DNA of 52,610 bases from an uncultured Burkholderiales bacterium (GCA_903880855.1 CAIRQX010000137.1:1-52610); one strand, 5' to 3'. Shown: positions 35,363 through 44,492, counted from the first letter of the stretch. Translations and numbers: made by a program. Notes: a model not told the origin generated them from the letters alone.

Positions 35363-36325
35363 ATGCAATCAACAAACAAATCTCTCAAATCTGAATTCAT
35401 CTTTGATTCCGAAGCCACTGCCAATGCGCTTCCTTATCGGGAATTAACTCGATCTATAGAGAACTTGCTAAGTGACAACAACGTCTCAGTCCCTCAGCGC
35501 ATAGTTCTTCCTATGGCGAAAGACAGCAGTTTGTTTGTTATGCCCGCGCATGATTCGAATATTGCGATCACCAAAATCATATCGGTCTTACCTTATAACC
35601 GTGACCTTGGGTTACCTAGTGTTCAAGGGGATATATTGGTTTTTGATATACACACTGGTAGACGAATTGCGCTATTGGATGGCCCTACAGTCACTGCACG
35701 CCGAACTGCGGCTGTGTCTTTATTAGCAGCCCAAAGACTAGCGCCTACAAACCGAGGCCCTATGCTTATCGTGGGAGCTGGTGACCAAGGCAAGGCCCAT
35801 TTAGAAGCATTTCAAGAAGTTATTGGAGTTGAAAAAGTCTTCATTTATTCGCGAACTAAAGCCAGTGCAGATACCCTAGTGCTTTATGCGAATAAATTAG
35901 GCATAGAAGCGCAACAGATCGACGACCCAAATCAAGCGCTGGCCTATTGCTCATTGGTTATCAGCGCTACTCCAGCCCTAGAAGTAGTGCTGGCAAAAAT
36001 GCCTCTAGAAGGCACATTTATTTCAGCCGTTGGCGCTTATAAGCTGAATATGGCTGAATGGTCTGCACCCGTATGCCAAGAGTTAGCAAAAAAAGGCACT
36101 CTGGTGGTAGACACCAGAGACGCAGACCATGAAGCCGGTGACTTTCTTCAAGCAGGGATTCACGTTCCGACAATACCTTGTTTAAGCGATGTGGTTTGTA
36201 ACACTGCAACGTGGTTGCATCGCGAAAGCCGAGAACCAACAAGTAGTGTTTTTTTCAAAAATTGTGGCTGGGCTGGCTGGGACTTGGCCGCTGCGCGCTG
36301 TATTGCTAAAGCAATCAAACAATAA
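35363..36325 (+). CDS. Ornithine cyclodeaminase/mu-crystallin family protein
   Basis: NAD(P)-dependent enzyme of 320 residues in the ornithine cyclodeaminase family, whose members include imine reductases, alanine dehydrogenases and iminosuccinate reductase. Seen: the substrate-side Arg/Lys region in DGPTVTARRTAAVSLLAAQ near residue 110 and the Rossmann motif IVGAGDQGKAHLEAF near 135-149. TRDAD near the C-terminus supplies the family's acidic residue. Preceded at 14 bp by a Bug gene. Specificity is not readable from sequence; a reductase is as likely as a cyclodeaminase. Confidence 0.87.
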   Translation: MQSTNKSLKSEFIFDSEATANALPYRELTRSIENLLSDNNVSVPQRIVLPMAKDSSLFVMPAHDSNIAITKIISVLPYNRDLGLPSVQGDILVFDIHTGRRIALLDGPTVTARRTAAVSLLAAQRLAPTNRGPMLIVGAGDQGKAHLEAFQEVIGVEKVFIYSRTKASADTLVLYANKLGIEAQQIDDPNQALAYCSLVISATPALEVVLAKMPLEGTFISAVGAYKLNMAEWSAPVCQELAKKGTLVVDTRDADHEAGDFLQAGIHVPTIPCLSDVVCNTATWLHRESREPTSSVFFKNCGWAGWDLAAARCIAKAIKQ

Positions 36326-36372
36326 ATGACAATTTCCTTTTACAAAATGTAAAGATCTAGAAGTTCGTCAAC

Positions 36373-36675
36373 TTACTTCGTAAATTCACCATCATCCACA
36401 ATCACATTCTCAACAATACCACCGCCGTTTCTTCGGTTAGAAGCAGCCGCTTTGTATTCTTCTGATTGAAAGCAATTCACAGCCGACTCAAATGTTGGGA
36501 ATTCAAGCACTACGAAACGCTTGAAATCTTCTGGGCCTTCCATGATTTGATACTTGCCGCCACGGGCTAAAACTTTTGCGCCATATTTAGCAATGATGCC
36601 GGGTACTTGGTCCGTGTATTTTTTATAACTGACAGGGTCGTTGATGATGCAACGTGAAATCCAATAGGCAGGCAT
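36373..36675 (-). CDS. DUF1330 family protein
   Basis: Small protein of 100 residues with a ferredoxin-like alpha/beta (dimeric barrel) fold. MPAYWISRCIINDPVSY, the KVLARGGKYQIMEG loop, FKRFVVLEFPTFESAVNCF and EEYKAAASNRRN match DUF1330. The biochemical role is unknown; such proteins are often found in catabolic clusters. Convergent with the preceding cyclodeaminase gene and 106 bp downstream of the MFS gene on the same strand. Confidence 0.88.
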   Translation of the reverse strand: MPAYWISRCIINDPVSYKKYTDQVPGIIAKYGAKVLARGGKYQIMEGPEDFKRFVVLEFPTFESAVNCFQSEEYKAAASNRRNGGGIVENVIVDDGEFTK

Positions 36676-36781
36676 TTATCACTCCTTCAATATTTAATGG
36701 TGGTAGTTATTTTGGGTTCAATCAGCCTACTGTAATGCGAGCGTAATTGCGGGTCAATCAAGCAAACAGATAGTTTATTAC

Positions 36782-38038
36782 TTACATATAAGAATTGGCT
36801 ACCGAAGAAGACCGCCATAAATAGACGCGCCAGTAATAAGTCATCGCGACTGTTAAAACGAGGCCGATTAATGAATAAACCGAGGCGGTGATGTGGAAAC
36901 CAAAATTATTGATCAGCGGGCCCGACATGAGAAGTCCAAGGGGCAGCCCCCAGATCGCCAACATCCGCATACCCATGACACGTCCACGATACGCCTGCTC
37001 TGTACCTCTAAGCATGACAGCAGCCAAGGGGGTGAGGCACAAACTTTGTGCAAAACCAGCACCTATCAAAAGAACCATGCCGAGATGCATATGGTTGGTA
37101 TTTGCAAAACATAAATCTAATGCAAACCAAACAGAGGCTGAAATAATCATGGTTTGCGACGCACGCAATTTAAACCGATTACTACTTAAAACAATAGAGG
37201 CCAAAAGTCCACCAAATGCAAAACTGGCGCCCAACAGACCAAGTCCCGTCTGATCAGTAAGGTAGATATTTTTTGCCACGTAAGGCAACAAACCCAAAAA
37301 GAGTGGGAACGCAAGAAGATTTACTAAAAATGCAAGTCCCATAGAACCCAATAAGACCGGGTTATGCAACATATAGCGAAATGCGACATGCAAATCGTGG
37401 ATCGGTGTAACAGCCTCTTTTTTGGCAGGCGCGCTATGGTTATCGTCTACTTTTATAGCCATTAAAAAACTACACACATATAAGCAAGTAACCACTATGT
37501 AGGCTGTACTCATGCCAAAAGCGGAGACGGCGCCCGCCCCGGCCAATGCGCCTGCCATGCGCGCAGAGTCTGAAGTAACTCTAGAAATACCCAAAGCACC
37601 CATGAGTTGGTGGGAAGGTTGGGTTTGCGCGACCAGCGCGTAGCGCAAAACCATATCTGAGGGGCGAATTAAACCCACTATTCCTGCGATGACCAAGACG
37701 ATGAAGGGATTGATCGCATTCAACAGCGAAAGTATCAATAAAGTTGCAGCCAACGAAGCATAGATAGCCCGGGTGATCCATAGCATGCGGCGGTATCCAA
37801 AGCGATCACCCACCACGCCAAACAACGGAGATACCAATGCTCCAAAGAATTGAAGTGCACCAAAAACCACCAATAACATCACAGATCCTGATTCGACCAA
37901 GATGTACCAACCCAAAATCAAAGTCTCCATCTCGAAAGCCCAAGAGGTCGCTAAATCGGATGGCCACTGGAATTTAAAACTACGGACTGAGAAGGGCGCA
38001 AGCCAGTGCGTTATGGGGTCAGGCGTTTTTGTTGTCAT
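36782..38038 (-). CDS. MFS transporter
   Basis: Major facilitator protein of 418 residues with about 12 hydrophobic segments. A typical loop with GDRFGYRRML lies near residue 80 (the inter-helix 2/3 motif), and RGRVMGMRML lies in the corresponding loop of the second half. Resembles the enterobactin exporter-like or MFS_3 group; the substrate and direction are unknown. It is divergent from the DSD1-type gene, with a 20-bp inverted repeat in between. Confidence 0.87.
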   Translation of the reverse strand: MTTKTPDPITHWLAPFSVRSFKFQWPSDLATSWAFEMETLILGWYILVESGSVMLLVVFGALQFFGALVSPLFGVVGDRFGYRRMLWITRAIYASLAATLLILSLLNAINPFIVLVIAGIVGLIRPSDMVLRYALVAQTQPSHQLMGALGISRVTSDSARMAGALAGAGAVSAFGMSTAYIVVTCLYVCSFLMAIKVDDNHSAPAKKEAVTPIHDLHVAFRYMLHNPVLLGSMGLAFLVNLLAFPLFLGLLPYVAKNIYLTDQTGLGLLGASFAFGGLLASIVLSSNRFKLRASQTMIISASVWFALDLCFANTNHMHLGMVLLIGAGFAQSLCLTPLAAVMLRGTEQAYRGRVMGMRMLAIWGLPLGLLMSGPLINNFGFHITASVYSLIGLVLTVAMTYYWRVYLWRSSSVANSYM

Positions 38039-38083
38039 GCAAAAGTATCTTTGGTATTTCGTATATTTTCATTCATTCTAGAA

Positions 38084-38103
38084 ATTTGGCCTAGAGGCCA
38101 AAT
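38084..38103. promoter_or_regulatory. Perfect inverted repeat between MFS and DSD1-type genes
   Basis: ATTTGGCC and GGCCAAAT flank TAGA, a perfect 8-bp inverted repeat in the 107-bp divergent promoter region. It sits about 45 bases from both start codons. A terminator is unlikely because both genes point away. An operator controlling one or both genes is the simplest reading. Confidence 0.5.
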
Positions 38104-38145
38104 GATTTATATACTTGATCAATAGTTCATTCATATTCCTAACCT

Positions 38146-39261
38146 ATGACACCTTGGAACTCTGCAAATCTTGGCGACTCAGTTTCGTCCATAGATACTC
38201 CCGCGCTTATTCTGGATCTTGATGCCTTTGAGCGCAATATCGAACTGATGGCGTCCGCCTTAAAAGAAAAGGGTATTCGCTTACGCGCCCATGCAAAGAG
38301 CCACAAATGTCCGGAGATTGCAAAAATACAAATTGCCAAGGGTGCCGTAGGCATTTGTTGTCAAAAGGTTAGCGAGGCCGCTGTATTTGTAGAAGCAGGC
38401 ATTAAAGATGTATTAGTCACCAACCAAATCATCTCCCCTAACAAGGTCAAAAGACTTTTTGAATTGGCTCGCTCTGCGCGTATGGGTATTTTGGTTGATC
38501 ACCCAAAACAGGTTGCGGTATTACTGGCTCAGGCAAGAGTAACAGGGCTAGAAATAGATGTTTACGTTGAAGTCAATGTAGGAAGCAACCGTTGTGGCGT
38601 TTCCCCCGGAAAAGATGCGGTCGCCTTAGCGAGGCTTATCGCTGAATCTGCCCCACTTCGATTTGCTGGTTTGCATTGCTACCAAGGATCTGCGCAACAT
38701 CTCAGATTACCTGCGGAGCGAAAAACAGCGATTCAAGAGGCTAGCAAGCTTGCCAAAGAAGTACGCGATGCACTGGTTGCAGAGGGTATGGCCTGTCCTC
38801 GTGTTACGGGAGCCGGCACAGGTACTTTTTTAAATGAGTGCGACTCTGGCATATTTGATGAAGTCCAAGCTGGTTCTTATATTTTTATGGACCGTGATTA
38901 CAGTGAGAATCAATTGGAGACAAATGACCTTCATTTTGAACATGCACTTTTTATTCAGGCAACCGTAATGAGTTACCCAGAACCGCATCGAGCCGTTCTA
39001 GATGCAGGTTTAAAAGCGTTCAGTGTAGACAGTGGTATGCCCGCTGTCTGGAAACGACCCGATCTCAAACTAACCAAAGCTTCAGATGAGCACGGTGTAC
39101 TTGAAGTAAGTGACCCATCACGCATCGCCTTAGGAGACCGCTTGACGCTGATTCCAGGTCATTGCGATCCAACTGTCAATTTATATGATGCGTTGGTATG
39201 TATTCGTAACAACCGTGTCGAGGCCATTTGGCCAATCAGCGCTAGAGGCGCGCTTCTTTAA
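38146..39261 (+). CDS. DSD1 family PLP-dependent enzyme (D-threonine aldolase/D-hydroxyaspartate aldolase-like)
   Basis: Fold-type III PLP enzyme of 371 residues. The N-terminal alanine-racemase barrel has DTPALILDLDAFERN and the Schiff-base lysine in RAHAKSHKCP near residue 51. The C-terminal domain carries the metal-binding PGHCDPTVNLYD motif. This matches low-specificity D-threonine aldolase, D-serine dehydratase (DSD1) and 3-hydroxy-D-aspartate aldolase, which cleave or dehydrate beta-hydroxy D-amino acids. Its stop overlaps the stop of the convergent UxaA gene within TTAA. Confidence 0.88.
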   Translation: MTPWNSANLGDSVSSIDTPALILDLDAFERNIELMASALKEKGIRLRAHAKSHKCPEIAKIQIAKGAVGICCQKVSEAAVFVEAGIKDVLVTNQIISPNKVKRLFELARSARMGILVDHPKQVAVLLAQARVTGLEIDVYVEVNVGSNRCGVSPGKDAVALARLIAESAPLRFAGLHCYQGSAQHLRLPAERKTAIQEASKLAKEVRDALVAEGMACPRVTGAGTGTFLNECDSGIFDEVQAGSYIFMDRDYSENQLETNDLHFEHALFIQATVMSYPEPHRAVLDAGLKAFSVDSGMPAVWKRPDLKLTKASDEHGVLEVSDPSRIALGDRLTLIPGHCDPTVNLYDALVCIRNNRVEAIWPISARGALL

Positions 39262-40811
39262 CTCACGACCCCGATATTCCAAGGCACAAACTCGTGGTCT
39301 CCAAGCCCTAACTCTTCGCTCTTAGAAGGTTTGCCAGAAGCAACATCGCGTATCAAATCAAATATGCCTTGCGCGACCTCTGGCATGGTAGCAGTGCCAT
39401 CCAATAAAACACCGCAGTTGAAGTCCATGTCTTCTGTCAACCGGTTGTACATCGGGGTATTTGTCGCCAGTTTGATAGATGGAACTGGCTTAGCACCAAA
39501 CATAGAGCCTCTGCCTGTTGTAAACAAAATCATATTGGCTCCTCCTGCAATTTGACCTGTGGCTGAGCAAGGGTCAAAGCCTGGGGTGTCCATAAATACA
39601 AAACCTTTGGCATTCACAGGCTCTGCGTAGCGATAGACCTCCATCAAACCTGTGGTTCCCCCCTTCATAGAAGAGCCCAAAGATTTTTCAAAAATATTGG
39701 CGAGACCACCCACTTGGTTACCAGGACTCACCGCCCCGTTAATCTGCACATCGCGTCCGGGTGAATACTCTTCTTTCCACCAACGAATACGGTCGATGAG
39801 TTTTTCACCTACCTCTTTGCTACGGGCACGGCGTGTGAGGGTGTGTTCCACGCCATAAATTTCAGGCGTCTCCGACAAAATAGCTGTGCCACCGTGGCGC
39901 ACCAAGATGTCCATCGCAGCACCCAATGCAGGATTTGCAGTGATAGATGAAAACCCATCTGAGCCACCGCATTGCAAACCGATTTTTAAATGGCTGACTG
40001 GCACGGTGGATCGACGCGCTTCATTCGCCTCGGGCAACATCGCCTCCACTGCAGCAACCGCTGCCTCTACCGTCTTTCGGGTACCTCCTTGTTCTTGCAT
40101 CACGAACGTGTAGAGCTTAGGCCCTTGACTCAAACCTTCTTGCTCCATCAATCCTTGCATTTGGTTACGCTCACAGCCTAACCCGATGATCAGCACAGCA
40201 GCGAAGTTTGGGTTGCGTGCAAAGCCACCAATGGTTCGACGTAACAGTTGCATGGGCTCGCCACTCATCTCCATGCCGCAACCAAGGCCGTGACTGAGTC
40301 CGACCACACCATCTATGTGCGGATACTTCGCTAAGCGATCACCTTTAAAGGCCTCAGCAACTTTATGCACCACCGTTGCCGAACAATTCACCGTCGACAA
40401 GATGCCAATAAAGTTACGTGTCCCCACATCGCCATTGGCACGCACATAACCTTCAAAAGTAGCTTGTTCGCTGAGTGGAAGAAATTCAGTTGGCACATAG
40501 TCTTTGCCGTAGGCATAGTCACGGTCAAACTCTCTAAATGTCACGTTATGTGAGTGCACATAAGTTCCCGCCGAGATATTGACGGTAGCAAAACCAATGC
40601 ACACGTTGTATTTAAGAATGGCTTCACCCGCCTCAATATTGCGCGCGGCAATTTTGTGACCTGACGGCACTTGGCTGCGACTAGTAATACCCTCAGAAGG
40701 AATTTCCATTCCCATCCCGACGTCAGTGCGTGCAACGACTACGTTGTCGCTGGGGTGTAGACGGATCACTGGACCCGTCATTTTTTTCACATTTAAATCA
40801 ATCATGCCCAT
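39258..40811 (-). CDS. UxaA family hydrolyase (altronate dehydratase-like)
   Basis: Iron-dependent sugar-acid dehydratase of 517 residues. The N-terminal SAF domain (VIRLHPSDNVVVARTDV) is followed by the C-terminal dehydratase domain with ANGDVGTRNFIGI, GLSHGLGCGM, IIGLGCERNQ and LQCGGSDGFSSITANP. The conserved Cys residues fit the metal site of the family. The ATG at 40811 has AGGA 7 bases upstream. It follows the 3-hydroxyacyl-CoA-dehydrogenase-like gene by 17 bp, so the two probably act on the same sugar acid (altronate, galactarate or a related acid). Confidence 0.92.
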   Translation of the reverse strand: MGMIDLNVKKMTGPVIRLHPSDNVVVARTDVGMGMEIPSEGITSRSQVPSGHKIAARNIEAGEAILKYNVCIGFATVNISAGTYVHSHNVTFREFDRDYAYGKDYVPTEFLPLSEQATFEGYVRANGDVGTRNFIGILSTVNCSATVVHKVAEAFKGDRLAKYPHIDGVVGLSHGLGCGMEMSGEPMQLLRRTIGGFARNPNFAAVLIIGLGCERNQMQGLMEQEGLSQGPKLYTFVMQEQGGTRKTVEAAVAAVEAMLPEANEARRSTVPVSHLKIGLQCGGSDGFSSITANPALGAAMDILVRHGGTAILSETPEIYGVEHTLTRRARSKEVGEKLIDRIRWWKEEYSPGRDVQINGAVSPGNQVGGLANIFEKSLGSSMKGGTTGLMEVYRYAEPVNAKGFVFMDTPGFDPCSATGQIAGGANMILFTTGRGSMFGAKPVPSIKLATNTPMYNRLTEDMDFNCGVLLDGTATMPEVAQGIFDLIRDVASGKPSKSEELGLGDHEFVPWNIGVVS

Positions 40812-40828
40812 ACATCATTCCTAAAAAG

Positions 40829-41758
40829 TTATTGCATCTTTAAAACATCAAAAGCAGCCTTTAGCCTTTGATCATAATTTTGTCTTGCCTGTTCTGCTTG
40901 TTCTTTAGGCCACTCAGAAAATCCTGCCCCAACTTTCATTCCAGTTTTACCCTCTGCTATTTTGTCTGCAACACAGCGCGCAAGGACATGGGCATTAGAG
41001 AGGCTTGGGTAAATTTCCTCAGAAGCGCGGGCCATACTGTCCCAGCCAGAAATTTCTTTTTGCAGCACAGGGCCAGCTGCTGCGTAGCGGAAACCAAAAC
41101 TAAAACGCACAGCGGTATCGACATCTTGGGCAGAGGCAATTCCGCGGTCAATCAAATCAAGTGCCTCACGCATCAGTGCATGTTGAATACGATTGGCCAG
41201 CAAGCCCGGAATATCTTGTCGCACCAATACGGGTTTTTTACCAGCACGGCGATAGAGTTCGCAAACAGCTTCGCCCATTTGCGGATCTGAATCTGCGCCT
41301 AAAGCCACCTCCACCAAAGGCACTAAATGCGCAGGCATGAAGTAATGCGCATTGAACATACGTGAGCGGGTGAGCAAACCATCTGTCAGTCGCGAAATGG
41401 GGAACCCAGAACTATTGGTGCCAATGGGAATATGCGCTGGTACACGACGGTCTAGATCTTGGAATAAGGCGCGCTTGATGTCAAAGTCTTCCGTGACTGT
41501 TTCAATGACCCAAGCCACAGAAGTCCAGTTATTCCAATCGTTGATCAAGCCAGCCTCTTGGGGAACATCACTTGGCGCTTTAGCACCTAAAGTCTGGGCC
41601 AATTTACAAGCTTGTTCTAAAGTGGTTTGGGCCTTTTCTATGGAACGCCCTAAGACAATCAAAGGCATACCAACTTCTAAAAACCCAGCTGCGATTCCCG
41701 CAGCCATCGTACCGGTACCAAGTACTACAACAGTTTTTGAAAGATTAGCGGTTGTCAT
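40829..41758 (-). CDS. 3-hydroxyacyl-CoA dehydrogenase family NAD-dependent dehydrogenase
   Basis: A 309-residue dehydrogenase with an N-terminal Rossmann motif VLGTGTMAAGIAAGF near residues 12-26 and the expected NSSGFPIS and HYFMPAHLVPLVEV segments, where the catalytic His sits at the start of HYF. A helical C-terminal domain follows. The family includes 3-hydroxybutyryl-CoA dehydrogenase, carnitine dehydrogenase and L-gulonate 3-dehydrogenase. Next to a UxaA-type dehydratase and without any CoA-ligase or thiolase gene, a sugar-acid or hydroxy-acid substrate is more likely than an acyl-CoA. Confidence 0.87.
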   Translation of the reverse strand: MTTANLSKTVVVLGTGTMAAGIAAGFLEVGMPLIVLGRSIEKAQTTLEQACKLAQTLGAKAPSDVPQEAGLINDWNNWTSVAWVIETVTEDFDIKRALFQDLDRRVPAHIPIGTNSSGFPISRLTDGLLTRSRMFNAHYFMPAHLVPLVEVALGADSDPQMGEAVCELYRRAGKKPVLVRQDIPGLLANRIQHALMREALDLIDRGIASAQDVDTAVRFSFGFRYAAAGPVLQKEISGWDSMARASEEIYPSLSNAHVLARCVADKIAEGKTGMKVGAGFSEWPKEQAEQARQNYDQRLKAAFDVLKMQ

Positions 41759-41912
41759 GCGTCCATCAATATTTAATTCAATGGGAATAATACCCTTATA
41801 AAAACATATTCTTATTGGGATTTCATAGGGTAAGACCTACGGATAAACGAGAAACTTTGTGGATAAATTGAGACTTGCCTTGGCGTATTAAATATTCATG
41901 GAGAAAGTCTGT

Positions 41913-42869
41913 ATGAAGCAATGGATTCTTGTAAGTCTATGCGCAATTTTTTTCAGCGCTTTTAACGTAAACGCACAGACTCCCTACCCTAGCAGGCCCA
42001 TCAAAATCATCGTTCCCGTCACTCCTGGAGGACCTAGTGATTTGGTGGCGCGTTTATTAGCACGCGAGCTTGAAGGTCCTTTAGGAAAAGCCGTCGTTAT
42101 TGAGAACCGTGCCGGCGCATCGCAATCTCTTGGCGCCAATGTAGTGGCCAAATCAGAACCGGATGGCTACACCTTGCTACAAGCTGCAGCAAATATGGCT
42201 ATCAATCCATTTTTGATGTCTGATTTGCCTTTTGATACGGTGAAAGATTTTTCACCCATCTCTCTCACCCACATCACCCCGTATGTGGTCGTAGTCAGTA
42301 GCCAATCTCCATTTCAAAACTTAGGCGACTTATTGAAATTTCTACGCGAGAACCCAGCCAAAGTCAGTTATGGAAGCACGGGACCTGGAAGTCCTCAACA
42401 ACTCTCTACTTTGCTGTTAGCCCAAACGCTCAATCTAGGTTCATTGACTGAAGTCGCCTACAAAGGCAGCACTGCCGCACACCCAGACCTGGTAGCCAAT
42501 CGATTGACATTCATGATCGACCCTTTAGCCGCATCTGCACCGCTGATCAAATCAGGTAACTTAAGAGCGCTTGCCGTCACCACATTACAAAGAAACCCTG
42601 CTCACCCCGACATTCCAACTGCGATTGAATTAGGCGTATCGGGTTACGAGTTTTCCAGTTGGGGCGGCTTGTTTGCTCCGGCAGGAACACCCAAGGCAGT
42701 AGTGGCGCAACTCAATTCTGAAGTACGTAAAGCTTTGACCTCTGACGCACTTCGCAAACGATTTGAGGACATGGGACTGGTTGCTAAGCACAGCACACCA
42801 GAAGAATTTGGTCAGTTTTTGGTGTCAGAGATGAACCGTTGGAAAAGCTTGGTGAAAAAAGCACCTTAA
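41913..42869 (+). CDS. Bug/TctC family periplasmic solute-binding protein
   Basis: Solute receptor of about 318 residues. The ATG at 41913 is preferred to one at 41898 because GGAG precedes it and it opens a clean signal peptide ending near VNAQT. Motifs: YPSRPIKIIVPVTPGGP, VVIENRAGASQSLG, EPDGYTLLQ and VAYKGSTA. It is divergent from the UxaA/dehydrogenase operon, so it may import that operon's sugar acid. Convergent with another Bug gene across a terminator-like hairpin. Confidence 0.9.
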   Translation: MKQWILVSLCAIFFSAFNVNAQTPYPSRPIKIIVPVTPGGPSDLVARLLARELEGPLGKAVVIENRAGASQSLGANVVAKSEPDGYTLLQAAANMAINPFLMSDLPFDTVKDFSPISLTHITPYVVVVSSQSPFQNLGDLLKFLRENPAKVSYGSTGPGSPQQLSTLLLAQTLNLGSLTEVAYKGSTAAHPDLVANRLTFMIDPLAASAPLIKSGNLRALAVTTLQRNPAHPDIPTAIELGVSGYEFSSWGGLFAPAGTPKAVVAQLNSEVRKALTSDALRKRFEDMGLVAKHSTPEEFGQFLVSEMNRWKSLVKKAP

Positions 42870-42880
42870 TGAAAAATAGA

Positions 42881-42929
42881 GGGGATTAGATTTATTTAAT
42901 TACTTCATTGCTAATCAAATTTAATCCCC
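42881..42929. terminator. Bidirectional terminator-like hairpin between convergent Bug genes
   Basis: GGGGATTAGATTT (42881-42893) can pair with AAATTTAATCCCC (42917-42929): 13 base pairs, one of them G-U, around a 23-base loop. T-rich runs follow on each strand: CTTTTAT on the plus strand and TATTTTTC on the minus strand. The right arm overlaps the last codons of the minus-strand Bug gene. The loop is long for a classical terminator. Confidence 0.5.
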
Positions 42930-43903
42930 GAATCTTTTATAACTTGTGCCCATCTGGTTTTTTCAGCGCGCAAGAAATTAAGCAAAGCATCCGGCGAACT
43001 ACTACGAACTTCTGTGCCTTGCGCAGCCAAACGATCTTTCATATCCTGAGTTGCCATGATTCGCGTAATTTCAGCATTGAGCTTTGCGACCACTTCGCTA
43101 GAGGTGCCTGCGGGTGCCACGATTCCTTGATAGGAGCCTGTTTCAAAGCCAGGCAATACCTCCGCGATAGTAGGTAATTCAGGGGCTGAACTGACTTTAT
43201 GCAGACTTGATACGGCCAAGCCTTTGATCCTTCCTGACTTGATCGTGGGATAGGTCGCCAACATTCCGTTCATGATGACATTGGACTGTCCTGCGGCCAC
43301 ATCTGCAACGGCTTGCGATCCTCCCTTATAAGGAATGTAGGCCCAGTTGATACCTGTGCGTTGTGCAAATGCAATACCCGCCAAATGCGGTGCGCCGCCA
43401 GTGCCAGAAATCGCGAAATTAAGCTTGCCAGGATTTGCCTTTGCATAGTCAATCAATTCCTTAACGCTACTGACAGGTACTGAAGGATGCACGCCAAGGG
43501 CGTGTGGTGAATAAGCCACCATGATGACTGGCGCAAAATCTTTGATTCCGTCATACGGCATGTTGGTAAATACACTTTGATTGATCGATAAAACGCTCAG
43601 GTCTGTCAAAAGTAATGTGTAACCATCTGCGGGGGCTTTAGCGACAAAATCTGCGCCCACATTACCAGTTGCACCCGCTTTGTTTTCAACTAGTACAGGT
43701 TGCCCCCAAGCCTCTGTGAGCTTGGATCCAAGGGCGCGCGCCAAGATATCAGACGTACCACCAGGGGCGAAAGGAACCACGATTCGAATTGCTTTGGTTG
43801 GGTAGGTCTGGGCTAGGGCAACAGAGGTAATCCCAAAACTAAGCAATAGCCCTAATAAAGAAGCAAAAAGTAAAGGTGTTCTTGTGTTGATGAATCGAAG
43901 CAT
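42911..43903 (-). CDS. Bug/TctC family periplasmic solute-binding protein
   Basis: Solute receptor of 330 residues with a signal peptide ending near ALAQT. Motifs: YPTKAIRIVVPFAPGG, VLVENKAGATGNVG, PADGYTLLLT and YIPYKGGS. It lies 49 bp downstream of the peptide deformylase gene on the same strand and has AAGG before its ATG. It may be the last gene of the 2-oxoacid oxidoreductase operon or a separate unit. The substrate is unknown. Confidence 0.9.
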   Translation of the reverse strand: MLRFINTRTPLLFASLLGLLLSFGITSVALAQTYPTKAIRIVVPFAPGGTSDILARALGSKLTEAWGQPVLVENKAGATGNVGADFVAKAPADGYTLLLTDLSVLSINQSVFTNMPYDGIKDFAPVIMVAYSPHALGVHPSVPVSSVKELIDYAKANPGKLNFAISGTGGAPHLAGIAFAQRTGINWAYIPYKGGSQAVADVAAGQSNVIMNGMLATYPTIKSGRIKGLAVSSLHKVSSAPELPTIAEVLPGFETGSYQGIVAPAGTSSEVVAKLNAEITRIMATQDMKDRLAAQGTEVRSSSPDALLNFLRAEKTRWAQVIKDSGIKFD

Positions 43904-43952
43904 ATTGAACCTTTTGTATTTATTGAAAAAAAACGTTTACAGCAAAGAATGC

Positions 43953-44492
43953 TTAATCGTCCTCAGAAGCGCTTATTCCAGGAAATAACACTTCCGTATA
44001 GCCAAACTTTGTAAAGTCCCGCACGCGCATGGGATAGAGTTTGCCGATCAGATGGTCGCACTCATGCTGTACTACGCGCGCATGAAAACCATCAACTGTG
44101 CGGTCAATGGTTTGTCCGAACTCATCAAAACCGGTGTAGCGGATACGCGCCCATCTCGGCACCTCGCCACGCAAACCAGGTACCGATAAACAACCTTCCC
44201 AATCAAATTCTTCCGCGTCATCTATAGGTGTGATGACAGGATTTAAAAGCACCGTGATAGGAATCAATGGTCGATCGGGGTAGCGCGGGTTGACTTCTGT
44301 TCCACCAAATATCACCAACTGTAGATTAATGCCAATTTGCGGCGCTGCCAGTCCTGCACCATTCACAGCAGCCATAGTCTCGCGCATATCGGCGATCAAG
44401 GAATGTAATTCGGGTGTATCAAACGCTACGATAGACTCGGCTATTCGCAATAAACGGGCATCGCCCATTTTGAGGATGTCACGCCGACTCAT
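43953..44492 (-). CDS. def: Peptide deformylase
   Basis: Metal-dependent deformylase of 179 residues that removes the N-formyl group from nascent proteins. All three motifs are intact: [10 protein letters not shown] (45-54), EGCLSVPG with metal ligand C101, and QHECDHLIG with H143, E144 and H147. It overlaps the CBS-domain gene by 14 bp at the end of the 2-oxoacid oxidoreductase operon. Away from fmt, where the housekeeping copy usually lies, it is probably an extra, def2-like copy; that is inference. Confidence 0.92.
   Translation of the reverse strand: MSRRDILKMGDARLLRIAESIVAFDTPELHSLIADMRETMAAVNGAGLAAPQIGINLQLVIFGGTEVNPRYPDRPLIPITVLLNPVITPIDDAEEFDWEGCLSVPGLRGEVPRWARIRYTGFDEFGQTIDRTVDGFHARVVQHECDHLIGKLYPMRVRDFTKFGYTEVLFPGISASEDD

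Noticed and set aside
36326-36372. Small hairpin TTTACA-AAA-TGTAAA between convergent genes.
   Set aside because: AT-only short stem without a T-run that stands out; likely chance.
35363-39261. Possible beta-hydroxyaspartate cycle: ornithine-cyclodeaminase family protein (BhcD-like) near a DSD1-type aldolase (BhcC-like).
   Set aside because: The dehydratase (BhcB) and aminotransferase (BhcA) are not in the window, the two genes are separated by DUF1330 and MFS genes, and both families are broad.
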